64,000 nt of DNA from Senegalimassilia faecalis. Lineage in GTDB: Bacteria; Actinomycetota; Coriobacteriia; Coriobacteriales; Eggerthellaceae. The stretch's first letter is position 1. Each line of letters starts with the position of its first letter. The stretch is from positions 2,294,001-2,358,000 of the forward strand of contig NZ_SDPW01000001.1 of assembly GCF_004135645.1 (NCBI RefSeq). Direction: 5' to 3'. Below are positions 9,173 through 17,488 of the stretch, piece after piece. A model generated the notes under the pieces. It ran no database searches. It had not been told where the DNA came from and saw only the letters and a program-made list of their open reading frames with translations. Position numbers and translations under genes: made by a program.

Positions 9173-10083
9173 CAGCGTACTCCTTCCTCACGTGCGTCAA
9201 CGGAAACGCCCGCACCGGCAGCAGCATCTGCCACGGCAACGGCAACATCGGCAGCGTCGCCAGCAGAGCCGAGCTTGCCAGCATCGGCGCCGGCTTTTTC
9301 GCCAGCTCCAACGTCCACTTCACCCGCGCTGCCTTCGCCAGCCAACTCCGCCAGCTCGGACAACTCGATGTCCGGGAGCTTCTCGAGTACGCCGGGAAGC
9401 ACGTACGGGCGGTTCAAGCCGGCGCGCTTGTGCGACCAACGCAGGTGGGAAAGCGCCTGTTCACGAAAGTGGTTCTGGCAGTACGCCATGTTGCGCTCCA
9501 TGCTTTCGGCCAGCAGCGCCTGGATGCGGCGGGCGCGGTTGAGCAGCGCCGTCAGCTCATCGCGGCGCGCCTCGGCCGCCGCAAGCGCCGCCTTCTTGCG
9601 AGCGCGAACGACGTCGCTGTCGTGGCTGGCCACCGCGCTGCGATCGGCCTCGGACAGCCCATCGGTGGCGCTCAAGTCCACCTCTGGCTCCTGCTTCGCC
9701 GCCTCCTCGGAGCGCGCCACCTCGCCGCCCACCGACGCGCACAGCTGCTCGGCCGCGTCGACGGCGATGGTGGCCACGTGCAGCGTGGACGAGTAGTCCT
9801 CCACCTGGGATTTCACGTGCGAACGACAGCGGCTCTCAAGCACCTGCAGGTACGGCGAGTCGCACACGCCGTTTTCGTCCTGCTTCACCTGGCTTGCCCA
9901 CAGAAGCGCCATCATGCGCTGCGCGCGGATGCGCGGATTGAACGTTTCGGGGAAGATTTTCACGCGCTGGCCAAGCTCGACCTGGCGCTGCTCGCACCAT
10001 TCGCACGCGTTGACCAAGTCGGCTTCCGTCTTGAACTCGACGGGCTTTTCGACCACGCGACGCGCCTCGGCTTTTCCTTTCAT
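9172..10083 (-). CDS. Hypothetical helical protein, first gene of the PP2C/membrane cluster
   Basis: 303 residues. I chose ATG 10083 because AAGGAG lies six bases before it; an upstream in-frame ATG at 10101 has no SD. The N-terminal part is globular with conserved-looking aromatics (ACEWCEQRQVELG; FPETFNPRIRAQRMMALLWA). A long acidic and Ala-rich helical centre follows (about 120-230, RARKKAALAAAEARRDELTA). The tail is low-complexity Asp/Ala/Gly after a short region ending in YVLPGVLEKLP. There is no signal peptide. The four downstream genes are packed with overlaps or short gaps on the same strand, so this is the promoter-proximal gene. The family is not recognised. Confidence 0.6.
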   Translation of the reverse strand: MKGKAEARRVVEKPVEFKTEADLVNACEWCEQRQVELGQRVKIFPETFNPRIRAQRMMALLWASQVKQDENGVCDSPYLQVLESRCRSHVKSQVEDYSSTLHVATIAVDAAEQLCASVGGEVARSEEAAKQEPEVDLSATDGLSEADRSAVASHDSDVVRARKKAALAAAEARRDELTALLNRARRIQALLAESMERNMAYCQNHFREQALSHLRWSHKRAGLNRPYVLPGVLEKLPDIELSELAELAGEGSAGEVDVGAGEKAGADAGKLGSAGDAADVAVAVADAAAGAGVSVDAREEGVR

Positions 10084-10304
10084 GCTGGTCTCCTTTGCCA
10101 TCGGTAACCTGACGGCTTACACCCTAGCGACCGCATTTCACCCCCATTGCGCAACGAAAGCGAAGCCGCCCCGCGCCGGCGTGCTCGGAACCGCCCTGCG
10201 CCGGCAGGCCTTTGCCATCCACCACCGCTTTCGCCCGCGCGCACCCGATGGCAGCCGGGAACATCAGGCGATATCCGCGAACGATGGGCGGCAGCCCATC
10301 ACGC

Positions 10305-10347
10305 CCTAAAGCCCGACAAACGGCCTGGACGGTTGTCGGGCTTTAGG
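10305..10347. repeat. Strong hairpin, 15-bp perfect stem
   Basis: CCTAAAGCCCGACAA at 10305-10319 pairs with 10333-10347 across a 13-base loop. It stands alone in the 1.35-kb gap upstream of the gene starting at 10083. There is no gene beside it to terminate on the plus strand and no T-tract, so it is more likely a dispersed palindrome related to the GACAA-containing family than a terminator. Confidence 0.55.
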
Positions 10348-10488
10348 GGCGGTGAAAATTGCAACCATCAACGGCCACGCGCTATGCAGCTCGCCTGCAA
10401 CCAGCACGCAAAACGCGTCGCGCGCCTGGATCCGCACCCCCCCCTCACACGTCCGTCACGCCTTTCCGCCTACAAACCCACTGGCAGC

Positions 10489-10542
10489 ATTCAGGAACAC
10501 GGAATTATGGCCACTGTTGGCCAGTTTTTCGCGTTCCTGAAT
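10489..10542. repeat. 54-bp palindromic repeat, copy A
   Basis: Begins ATTCAGGAAC and ends GTTCCTGAAT (10-bp perfect ends) with an internal GGCCACTGTTGGCC. Its partner copy lies 163 bp away in the opposite orientation. Confidence 0.55.
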
Positions 10543-10705
10543 ATTTGGCGGCAGGTCGCGACCACTAGGATTCGGCGCATCTTGGTGGCAGCTGGATTAC
10601 ACGTCTATGACCTGGGGTTTCGTCAATAGCCACAAGCTGTTACCTCGCAGCAAAAACAAGCACGCCTCAAGGCCATTCAGCTTCTCCAATTTCTGACCCC
10701 GATTC

Positions 10706-10759
10706 GTTCAGGTTCTCCAAAAAGTGGCAAACAGTGGCCATTTTCGCGAGAAGCTGAAC
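10706..10759. repeat. 54-bp palindromic repeat, copy B (inverted relative to copy A)
   Basis: The reverse complement begins GTTCAGCTTCTCGCG and contains ATGGCCACTGTTTGCCA, matching copy A through its centre while the two ends co-vary and keep their pairing. It has the same 54-base length as copy A. Confidence 0.5.
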
Positions 10760-10876
10760 GCGCGTGGTAAAGCCGGGCGCAGTCCGCCCGGTAAGTGAAG
10801 CAACAAGGAGAACCTCGCGCCGAAAATCTGGCAACAACCCGTCGTTTTGCGGGCCCGCCTCGCCCCCCCCACCTAG

Positions 10877-11014
10877 CGAACAACCTGCCCCTTTGCCGGC
10901 TCGCCCCCTTTCCGGCAACCGCCCTGTCGCTTTCCGACTCGCCCTTCTCGACAACCGCCCTGTCGCTTTCCGGCTTGCCCCTTGCCCGGCGAACATCCTG
11001 CCCCTTTGCCGGGT
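10877..11014. repeat. Short tandem array of about 37-bp units
   Basis: About 3.5 degenerate units. The two central ones share ACAACCGCCCTGTCGCTTTC / GCAACCGCCCTGTCGCTTTC, and the outer ones begin with CGAACAACCTGCCCC or CGAACATCCTGCCCC. Each unit carries the mini-palindrome GACAaccgccCTGTC or a variant. Unit spacing is roughly 36-38 bp with no gene overlapping. Confidence 0.45.
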
Positions 11015-11032
11015 TAGACTCCCCATGCATAG

Positions 11033-11175
11033 CAAAAATCGCTCATGTATGTGATTTAGCTCGATTTGGCAAGGTAAAGAAAACCGCAGCACATCTGTGA
11101 CCTGGGGAAACGCAAGATGTTCTTATCGTTCTAGACAGCAGAGCGCAATTAAATCACATACATGAGCGATTTTTG
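11033..11175. repeat. 143-bp MITE-like element, copy 2
   Basis: Same 143-bp length and the same 26-base terminal inverted repeats as 6371-6513 (left arm 11033-11058, right arm 11150-11175). The interior matches copy 1 in reverse orientation (shared TCTGTGACCTGG and GTTCTT-TCGTT) but has diverged much more than the ends. Confidence 0.8.
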
Positions 11176-11434
11176 CGCGCAAGCAGCCTATACAGCACGA
11201 AAAGGGGGCGTCCCCTTGTCGAGACGCCCTGCCCCGTCCGTCAAGGCGCGCTTCCAAGCAGGCGAAAGCGTGCCACGGCCGCTGCCATGCCTTCGCTTTC
11301 TGTACCCCCAAGAAAGCCAGCGAAGTGGGCGAACGCTGACTGAATGCGTTCTGGCAATATTTGTCGAGCGGGAGCAATGCCGCCCGTGGCACCGCCAGGG
11401 CCGATGGTCGACTCCTGGCGTTGCCGCGAAAGTG

Positions 11435-12280
11435 CTACTTCGCTTTCAGGCTGGCCATGGTCAGCGCTTCGCCGAACAGCGGGCCGGCGCCGTTCATCAC
11501 GGCGAAGCGGACACGCTCGGGGTCGGCCACCACGCTTCCGGCCAGCTCATGCACGCCGCAGTCGAACAGCTGCGGGCTCATGACCACGCTGGGGCCCACC
11601 ATCGCCGTCAGCGCGTCGCGCGACAGCGCAAGCAGGCGCGGCGCCGTTTTGTTGATGAACGTCACGCCCGTGATGAACGCGAAATCGGCCTGCGGCAGCA
11701 CGAACTCGCACGCCGAATCGGGCGTGTCCAGGCCGTCGCGGCAGTTGCGCTCGAGCACCGTGAGGTTCGCGTACTCGGCAATGTCGGTCACGTGCGGGAA
11801 ATGTCCCACCACCACGACGTTCGCGCCGTCGCACGCCGCGATCTCGCCGCGATACGCCTGGAACGCGTCCTTCGGCCCGCCGCCGCGCTCGCCATCGGCG
11901 GGCCGGTCGGCGTTCGAATCATATTCGCAGCCCAACGGGTCAAGCAGCTCGCGGCGCGCGTACCAGGCGTTCAGCGCCGCCACGCCCAGCGACGCCTCCT
12001 CGAAGCACCACGATTTCGCCAGCTCAGCCACGTGGCGCAGCTTCATGCCGCGCAGGTCGGCCTTAAACGCGCGCTTTCCGCCGCCGCGCGTGGTGAACGC
12101 CACGCCCATGCCGCAGTCAGCTTCCACATACGACCAGTTCAGGCCCAGGCAATAGTCGCGCACTTCCACGTCTTCCGGAATTCCCGCGATAAGCTGGTTG
12201 TACAGGTCCCACGCCGTGCCGGGCGCGTACGTCCCGGGGTACGCGATGGGCGAAGCGGCGTCAAAGCTCATGGTCGACAT
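11435..12280 (-). CDS. DUF364/DUF4213 domain protein (putative heavy-metal chelation protein)
   Basis: 281 residues. I chose ATG 12280 for its GAAAGGAC site; an earlier ATG at 12295 lacks one. The N-terminal part matches the DUF4213 pattern (YCLGLNWSYVEADCGMGVAFT). The C-terminal half is the Rossmann-like DUF364 region, with VVVVGHFPHV, then FINKTAPRLLALS and MVGPSVVMSPQLFDCGVHELAG. Family members are often encoded near metal or corrinoid-uptake genes and are thought to bind metal or a metal complex; the actual substrate is not established. Here it stands alone, divergent from an NTPase remnant that may once have been its partner. Confidence 0.75.
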   Translation of the reverse strand: MSTMSFDAASPIAYPGTYAPGTAWDLYNQLIAGIPEDVEVRDYCLGLNWSYVEADCGMGVAFTTRGGGKRAFKADLRGMKLRHVAELAKSWCFEEASLGVAALNAWYARRELLDPLGCEYDSNADRPADGERGGGPKDAFQAYRGEIAACDGANVVVVGHFPHVTDIAEYANLTVLERNCRDGLDTPDSACEFVLPQADFAFITGVTFINKTAPRLLALSRDALTAMVGPSVVMSPQLFDCGVHELAGSVVADPERVRFAVMNGAGPLFGEALTMASLKAK

Positions 12281-12381
12281 GGCACGTCCTTTCATAGCGA
12301 AACGGTGCGGCGCGTCCCTTCAAGCCGCAATTCCGTATTATTCTCATTAAGCACTAATGATACAACGAACGACGAAACGAT

Positions 12382-12760
12382 GGGGCCTCCACGCTGTTCC
12401 TGCTGACCGGCGACGTGCAAATCGGGAAAACCAGATGGCTTGAGAAGCTGTGCGGCGACCTGGCAGCCGCGGGCGTTTGCGTTGCCGACGTCATCGCGCC
12501 TGGTCAGTGGGTGCCGCGCGCCGAGGGGCAACCCGATGGCAGGCACGGGTTCGACGGCGAAGGACGCTTCGAGAAGCTCGGCATCGACAACGTGCTGCTG
12601 CCGCAAGGCGAGCGCATCGTGTTCGCGCGCCGCCGCGACCTAGCGGAAGGCGACCAACCATTCGCGCAGGGCGAGCAAGCGAAGGCCGCACAACTTGCCT
12701 GGGCCATCTCCAACGAGGCAATCGCCCAGGTCAACAACCATTTCGCCATGCTAGCGAAAA
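12382..12760 (+). pseudogene. P-loop NTPase remnant lacking a start and its 3' part
   Basis: The frame reads STLFLLTGDVQIGKTRWLEK from about 12388, a strand-P-loop-helix typical of small nucleoside-triphosphatases (THEP1/DUF2478-like). It continues with a GID-LLPQGER-IVFARR segment and ends near NNHFAMLAK at 12760. Upstream in frame there is a stop at 12358 and no ATG; the only GTG (12415) lies inside the P-loop, so translation could not give a functional domain. The 3' side runs straight into the 29-bp palindrome at 12761. Both ends are therefore missing. The family assignment is tentative. Confidence 0.5.
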
Positions 12761-12789
12761 TGGGACAAGGGGACAGTCCCTTTGTCCCA
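12761..12789. repeat. 29-bp palindromic repeat (GGGACA family), copy 1
   Basis: Reads TGGGACAAGGGGACAG followed by TCCCTTTGTCCCA, a near-perfect inverted repeat centred on the A/G. Similar copies are at 36778, 37958 and 38095. It lies exactly at the truncated end of the NTPase remnant. Confidence 0.75.
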
Positions 12790-12944
12790 TTCGCAACCAA
12801 GGAATCGAACAGGAAAACGTGCGGCGGCGGAAGCCCAGCTGCCACAACGAAGCCAGAAAACCACACAGGCACGCGAACGCGCCACTCGCCTGGCCACACG
12901 CGCTCGCAGCACCCGCGCACCGCCCGCACAACGAAAGGATCGCC

Positions 12945-14458
12945 ATGAGCAACCAACCTGCGGCACCGCCGCCGGCGCGCCCGCCGCAAGCGGATCGGGC
13001 CTTAAGCGCACGCTGGGGCTGCGCGAAGCCATCACCATCACGGCCGGCACCGTCATCGGCGTGGGCCTGTTCACCACCGGCGGCAACGTGGTGGGCGAGA
13101 TGGGCCCGTTCGTGGTGCTGGCTACGGCGCTTGCGGCGCTCATCAGCATCTATCCCGCCCTCATGTACGGCGAGATGGGCGCGGCGCTGCCGTTCGCGGG
13201 CGGCACGTACCAGTACGCGTCGCTGGGCCTGGGGCGTCCCGCCGGGTTCTTGGCCGGCTGGAACTTCATCATGTCGCTCATCGCCGTCACCGGCGGCGAA
13301 GCGCTGGCGTTCAGCTACTACTTCAAGACTATCTTCCTGGCCGTGGGCATCGAACTGCCCGTTGACGACGTGGTCATCGCCATCATCGCGCTGGTTGCGT
13401 TCATCATCGCGAACGTGCGCGGCGTGGAGCTGACGGGCAAGCTGCAAAATGGCTTCATGTTCTTCTTCTGGGGCGTGGCGGCCATCTGGTTCATCAGCAT
13501 GATCCCGAACGTCCAGCTGCCGAATTTCGTGACGACACCCGACTTCATGGGCGACATGGGCGCGGGCGGATTCATTGCCGCCGTGGCCATGATCTGGTGG
13601 TGCTTCGCCGGGTTCGAGACGTGCTGCGCCATGGGCGAGGAAATTCGCCATCCGCAGATCAACATTCCGCGCGCCATGATGCTGTCGCCGTTCATCATCT
13701 TTGTGGTGAATGCCCTGTTCCAGTGGTTCCTCGTGGGCATCGTGCCCGCCGACGGGCTGGCCGCCGTGGCCGAGTCGTCCGCGCCGTACGCCGAGGCCAT
13801 GATGAGCGCCGGCATCCTGGGGCTGCCCCTGCTGCTGCTGGCGCTGGGCGTGTCGTTCGGCGGCGACTTCTCCACGCTGAACGCGTCGATCGCCGTGCCT
13901 CCGCGCTACCTGTTCACCATGGCGCGCGACGGCAGCCTGCCCGCCGTGTTCGCCAAGCTGCACCCGAAGTACCGCACGCCGTACGTGGCCATCATCGCGC
14001 TGGGCGTGCTGACCGTGGCGCTGGTTGCGACGAGCACGCTGGACTACATCGCGTCGCTGTCGCTGTTCGCCGACCTGTTCTACTACGTCATCGGCATGAT
14101 CGCGTGCCTGGGTCTGCGCCGCAAGCTGCCCGACCTCGCGCGTCCGTTCAAGGTGCGCGGCATGCTGCCCGGCGCGGTGATAAGCATTGCCATCTACGTG
14201 GTGATGATGACGCAACTTGACACGGAAGCCCTGGTCACCGGCGTGATTTATTGCGTGGTTGGCCTGGTGATCTACGCGGTGTGCGCCAAAGTGTACGGCC
14301 CGCACACCATCGACGTGAACGCCGTGCAAGACGCCACCGAGCCCACCCCCGCCGAGCGAGCCAAGATGGACCGCGAATTCCACATCTGGATCGCCGCCGC
14401 CGTGGCAGGCTGCGTGCTGGTGGCCGCGCTGTACTTGCTGCCGGTGGTGCTGGGATAA
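12945..14458 (+). CDS. APC-family amino-acid permease, apparent frameshift near the start
   Basis: A membrane permease of the amino acid-polyamine-organocation superfamily with about 12 hydrophobic segments. It begins with the typical TGREA-like LGLREAITITAGTVIGVGLF, and it has the family's SFGGDFSTLNA and PRYLFTMARDGSLP motifs and a C-terminal pair of helices ending at 14458. The best start by SD (GAAAGGATCGCC before ATG 12945) is in a different frame from the permease body, which is open from 12782 but has no ATG, GTG or TTG between there and about 13003 other than the ATG inside the repeat. One missing base in the GC-rich stretch 12955-13005 explains this. It could be an assembly error or a real lesion. 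The substrate is not predictable. Confidence 0.75.
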
Positions 14459-14483
14459 CAAGCGGGACACCCCACCAAACCCG

Positions 14484-14514
14484 AAGGCCGTCTCCCAATC
14501 CAGGAGACGGCCTT
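14484..14514 (+). terminator. Terminator-like hairpin after the permease
   Basis: A 12-bp perfect stem, AAGGCCGTCTCC (14484-14495) with 14503-14514, and a 7-base loop. It lies between the permease stop (14458) and the convergent gene ending at 14542, so it can serve both; there is only a short T-run. Confidence 0.6.
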
Positions 14515-14541
14515 CTGCAGCTTCCAACCATACGTCGCACC

Positions 14542-15210
14542 CTACGGTCCGAACACCGTCAGCACGCTGCCCGGCTGCTCCACCATCATGTCAAGGCGAA
14601 AGGCCACCTCGCGGCACCACGCCTCCACCGCCCACGGCGGCGCGGTGTACTGATCCACTTTATCGGCCGCAAGCTTCTCCATCCAGCCCCACGCGGCAGC
14701 GCACCAGTTCGAGCCAACGCGATACTCCTCCACGCCGGAACCGAACGCGCCGATCATGTGCGACACCGCGTTCGCGGCCGCCGTCAAATCGACCGACATC
14801 TCGCGCACGCTTTCCGGCGAAAAGAAGTTGTACTCGAGATTCCACTGAAACTCGGGCCGCATCTCCGCCGGACCGCCGTACAGCATTCGCTGACGCCATG
14901 CGGTCACGTTCTCGGGCAACTCCGAATCGAAGTAGCGATGCGGGAACGTGGCGAACACATTCGAGAAGTCGACGTCATCAATCGCGAACTCCCACTTGTT
15001 AAACGAATTCAACGAGCACGTACCTGCGGTGTCGCAAGTCGCTTCAAGGTTTGCGACGGTGACATCGGAAGCCTTCGCGCTATTGAACGTGGTGTATCCC
15101 CCGTTCACGCCATGATTCGGCAGCAACGCCGGCTTCCGGTCGCCCTCGCACGCACGCAGAAACGCCTCACGCTTAATCGTCAAGAAGCGATCTTTCTCAT
15201 GCTGCTTCAT
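14542..15210 (-). CDS. Hypothetical protein downstream of the VirD4-like gene
   Basis: 222 residues. The start at 15210 overlaps the end of the coupling-protein gene by 14 bases and has AAAGGGAAA upstream, so the two are co-translated. The product is soluble with many aromatics (NKWEFAIDDVDFSNVFATF; WCAAAWGWMEKLAADKVDQY) and has no signal peptide or membrane helix. I do not recognise the family. Its position as the last gene of the ClpP-VirD4 unit suggests an accessory role in the same mobile or secretion system. Confidence 0.6.
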   Translation of the reverse strand: MKQHEKDRFLTIKREAFLRACEGDRKPALLPNHGVNGGYTTFNSAKASDVTVANLEATCDTAGTCSLNSFNKWEFAIDDVDFSNVFATFPHRYFDSELPENVTAWRQRMLYGGPAEMRPEFQWNLEYNFFSPESVREMSVDLTAAANAVSHMIGAFGSGVEEYRVGSNWCAAAWGWMEKLAADKVDQYTAPPWAVEAWCREVAFRLDMMVEQPGSVLTVFGP

Positions 15211-16807
15211 GGCATTTCCCTTTCTCTTCCGAGTCATCATGCTCGACCAGGTAATCCGGCCTCTGGCCCTCTTCGCCGTCCGAGGCAGGCGAAAACAACC
15301 CCAACACCTCGTCAAGTCCATCCAACGCCAGCTGTCGATTCTCGGCCGAATACTCTTTGACGGCCTCTCCGTTAGCCCGTGTGGGCGCTGTCGCAGCATC
15401 GAGCAACTTGCGTATCGTCTCATCAGCCCGCTCATTGCTAATGCGCGCAAACTGCACGAGCCGCCGATGACGATCAGCCCACTTCAGCCCCTCTTCGCTT
15501 TTCAACCACTTAGCGTTGACGTGGTTCTTTGATTTGAATCGCTGCGCAATTTGGCACGCCGAGCCGCGACGGAAAATCATCACCTGGCCGATGGGCAGCG
15601 ACTGCACCTCGCTCACCGGCATGTCGGCACGCTCGGACAGCTCGCGTGCCGTGGCTATGTCGTTCACGCCCAGGTACATCACCGTGTCACAACAACCGAT
15701 GATGGTCTGCGCAGCCACACCATAACGCGCCTCGAGCTGCGCCGTCGCCTGACGGATGACGGTAATCCATATGTCGCGGCTACGAACTGCGGCAATGATG
15801 GTGTCGAAGTTCGGGATAGGCGCCTGGTTGGCGAAGTCGTCAAGGATCACGCGTACGGGCACCGGCAACCGATAGCCCGTTTCAGGCATCCCGTCGGCAA
15901 CGCGACACAGCTCCTTGAACAGCTGCGTGTAGAAGATGGACGTCAGGAAGTCCAGGCTTCTGTCCATGTCGGAAACCACCACGAACAGGGCGGTCTTGCG
16001 CGCGCCGATGCTCTCGAACTGGATGGGGTTCGAACCTCCATCAAGAATGCTCAGCACACCGGAGTTGGCAAGGCGCGTCAGCTTACCGGCAGCTTCCATG
16101 TACACACATGCCGTAGTAACATCGGCGGGCGCAAGCTGTTTGAAACGCAGCCAAGTCTTGTACTCGTCTCCACAGCGTCCCTCGCTTGTTTGGCAAAGTT
16201 CATCATCCTCCCAGTCGAAACCATTGCGCAGCAACTCAAATGCATCGTCAAGGGCATTTCTACAGTTCGCGTAGTGTCCAGAAGCAGGAGAAAACGCCCG
16301 ATCCAGAAGCTCGATCAGCTCGCGCATGGTGATAGGCTGATCCTCCTCTGTTTCTTCATGCCATGCAAGCAGCCAACTGATAAGCGCCTTGAACAACACT
16401 GCCGTTGAATCGTCCCAAAACGGATCGCGTTCCCAACGTCCCGTGCTCGCAATGAGCGCCTCGACGAAAAAGTCGATGTCTTCGTCGCTTCGCAAACACT
16501 CGAACGGGTTGTAGCCATTCGAGCGCTCCGGATTCACCAGGTCAAGCAGCTTCACCTCGTAGCCCGCAGCGCAGAGCATAGGAGCAAGCTCATCGTACAG
16601 GTTACCCTTGGGGTCGGTGACGACGTAGCTCGAGTTCATTTGCATGATGTTGGACTTGACGGGCCCATCCGTCTTGCCAGCGCCCGATACGCCAAAAACC
16701 GCTACGTTGTTGTTCAGCTGCGTCTTGTACATGTCGGTGCCCACCGTGATGCCTTCCGCAAGGATGGTTCCCGGCAAGTCCCGCTTCAGCCTCACTTGCT
16801 TTTTCAT
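15197..16807 (-). CDS. VirD4/TraG-type conjugative coupling ATPase
   Basis: 536 residues. ATG 16807 overlaps the ClpP stop (TAATG). Motifs are the P-loop VFGVSGAGKTD (about residues 43-53), the downstream YVVTDPKGNLYDEL typical of T4CP proteins (about 66-79), the Walker B-like RVILDDFANQAPIPNF (about 322) and a conserved MYLGVNDIATARELSER. Type IV coupling proteins deliver relaxase-bound DNA or effector proteins to a membrane channel. This one begins directly at the cytosolic domain with no N-terminal membrane helices, as in short TraG-like members from Gram-positive integrative elements. No relaxase is visible in the window, so the element is partial or the relaxase lies elsewhere. Confidence 0.8.
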   Translation of the reverse strand: MKKQVRLKRDLPGTILAEGITVGTDMYKTQLNNNVAVFGVSGAGKTDGPVKSNIMQMNSSYVVTDPKGNLYDELAPMLCAAGYEVKLLDLVNPERSNGYNPFECLRSDEDIDFFVEALIASTGRWERDPFWDDSTAVLFKALISWLLAWHEETEEDQPITMRELIELLDRAFSPASGHYANCRNALDDAFELLRNGFDWEDDELCQTSEGRCGDEYKTWLRFKQLAPADVTTACVYMEAAGKLTRLANSGVLSILDGGSNPIQFESIGARKTALFVVVSDMDRSLDFLTSIFYTQLFKELCRVADGMPETGYRLPVPVRVILDDFANQAPIPNFDTIIAAVRSRDIWITVIRQATAQLEARYGVAAQTIIGCCDTVMYLGVNDIATARELSERADMPVSEVQSLPIGQVMIFRRGSACQIAQRFKSKNHVNAKWLKSEEGLKWADRHRRLVQFARISNERADETIRKLLDAATAPTRANGEAVKEYSAENRQLALDGLDEVLGLFSPASDGEEGQRPDYLVEHDDSEEKGKCHEAA

Positions 16808-17403
16808 TAGCGCACGCTCCCTTCGTAGTTCCAATCCGCGCAAACGCGGTCGATGATGCCGAACGACTTCGCCTCGTCCGGCGTCAACCAGGTATCGCGG
16901 TCGGTTGCGGCCTCGATGACCTCCAGGCTGCGGCCCGTGACTTCCGCCAGAAGGCCCGCCAGCATCTCCTTCTTCCTGATGATGGAACGGGCGGCGATTT
17001 CGATATCGCTGGCCTGGCCACTTATGCCCGACATGGGCTGGTGCACAAGGATGTCGGCGTGCGGGGCGGCGGAGCGAAAACCGGGCTCGCCGCACGCCAG
17101 AATCACCGCCGCCATGCTTGCGGCAATGCCGAGCGCATGCGTGTGAATGGGCGAACGCATGCCGCGCATGAAATCGATGATGGCCATACCGTCGGAAACC
17201 GAACCGCCCGGCGAGTTAAGTAACAGCGTGACGGGGTCGCTCGAGTTTCGGTCCAGGTAGCGCAGCTGCGCGACGGCCGCCACCGCCGTGTCCGCGTTGA
17301 TCGGCCCGTTGATTGCGACGGTACGCTCGGCGAACAGCTCGCTTTCGGGAGTGCTCCAGTCGGCGCCGCGCGAGGTTTTCTTCATGATGGCTGGTTGTTG
17401 CAT
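16807..17403 (-). CDS. ClpP-like serine protease encoded with a coupling ATPase
   Basis: 198 residues with the ClpP/crotonase fold and the full catalytic triad: Ser in GIAASMAAVIL (about residue 96), His in ADILVHQPMSG (about 121) and Asp in ATDRDTWLTPDEA (about 171). The glycine-rich LNSPGGSVSDGMAI strand is present. The start at 17403 has GAAAGGAC eight bases upstream. Housekeeping clpP normally pairs with clpX or clpC; here the gene is coupled to a VirD4-like ATPase (TAATG), as seen in some actinobacterial conjugative elements. It may process surface or transfer proteins. A GC-rich hairpin precedes it. Confidence 0.85.
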   Translation of the reverse strand: MQQPAIMKKTSRGADWSTPESELFAERTVAINGPINADTAVAAVAQLRYLDRNSSDPVTLLLNSPGGSVSDGMAIIDFMRGMRSPIHTHALGIAASMAAVILACGEPGFRSAAPHADILVHQPMSGISGQASDIEIAARSIIRKKEMLAGLLAEVTGRSLEVIEAATDRDTWLTPDEAKSFGIIDRVCADWNYEGSVR

Positions 17404-17422
17404 GGTGAAGTCCTTTCGGAAG

Positions 17423-17447
17423 GCCCGGCCGCGGACTGCGGCCGGGC
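17423..17447 (-). terminator. Intercistronic GC hairpin between the surface-protein gene and clpP
   Basis: The 10-bp perfect stem GCCCGGCCGC with a 5-base loop lies 41 bp past the surface-protein stop and 20 bp before the clpP start on the minus strand. There is no T-tract, so partial termination or mRNA-end stabilisation is likely, which would set different levels for the two parts of the operon. Confidence 0.55.
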
Positions 17448-17488
17448 ATGGTTGGATGACGAACGTGACGAAGCGAGCTACGGAAGCG

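Larger units (their letters stand above)
10084..11434. other. 1.35-kb gene-free, repeat-rich interval
   Basis: No convincing gene is visible on either strand. The interval holds the hairpin at 10305, two inverted copies of a 54-bp palindromic unit, a short GC-rich tandem array and the second MITE copy. The stretch 11180-11434 contains only a weak GGGCGTC/GACGCCC inverted repeat at 11206-11229. The interval resembles a landing zone for small non-coding elements. Confidence 0.6.

Noticed and set aside
12731-14527. Long minus-strand frame opposite the permease
   Set aside because: His/Arg/Gly-rich nonsense composition typical of the antisense of a GC-rich membrane-protein gene.
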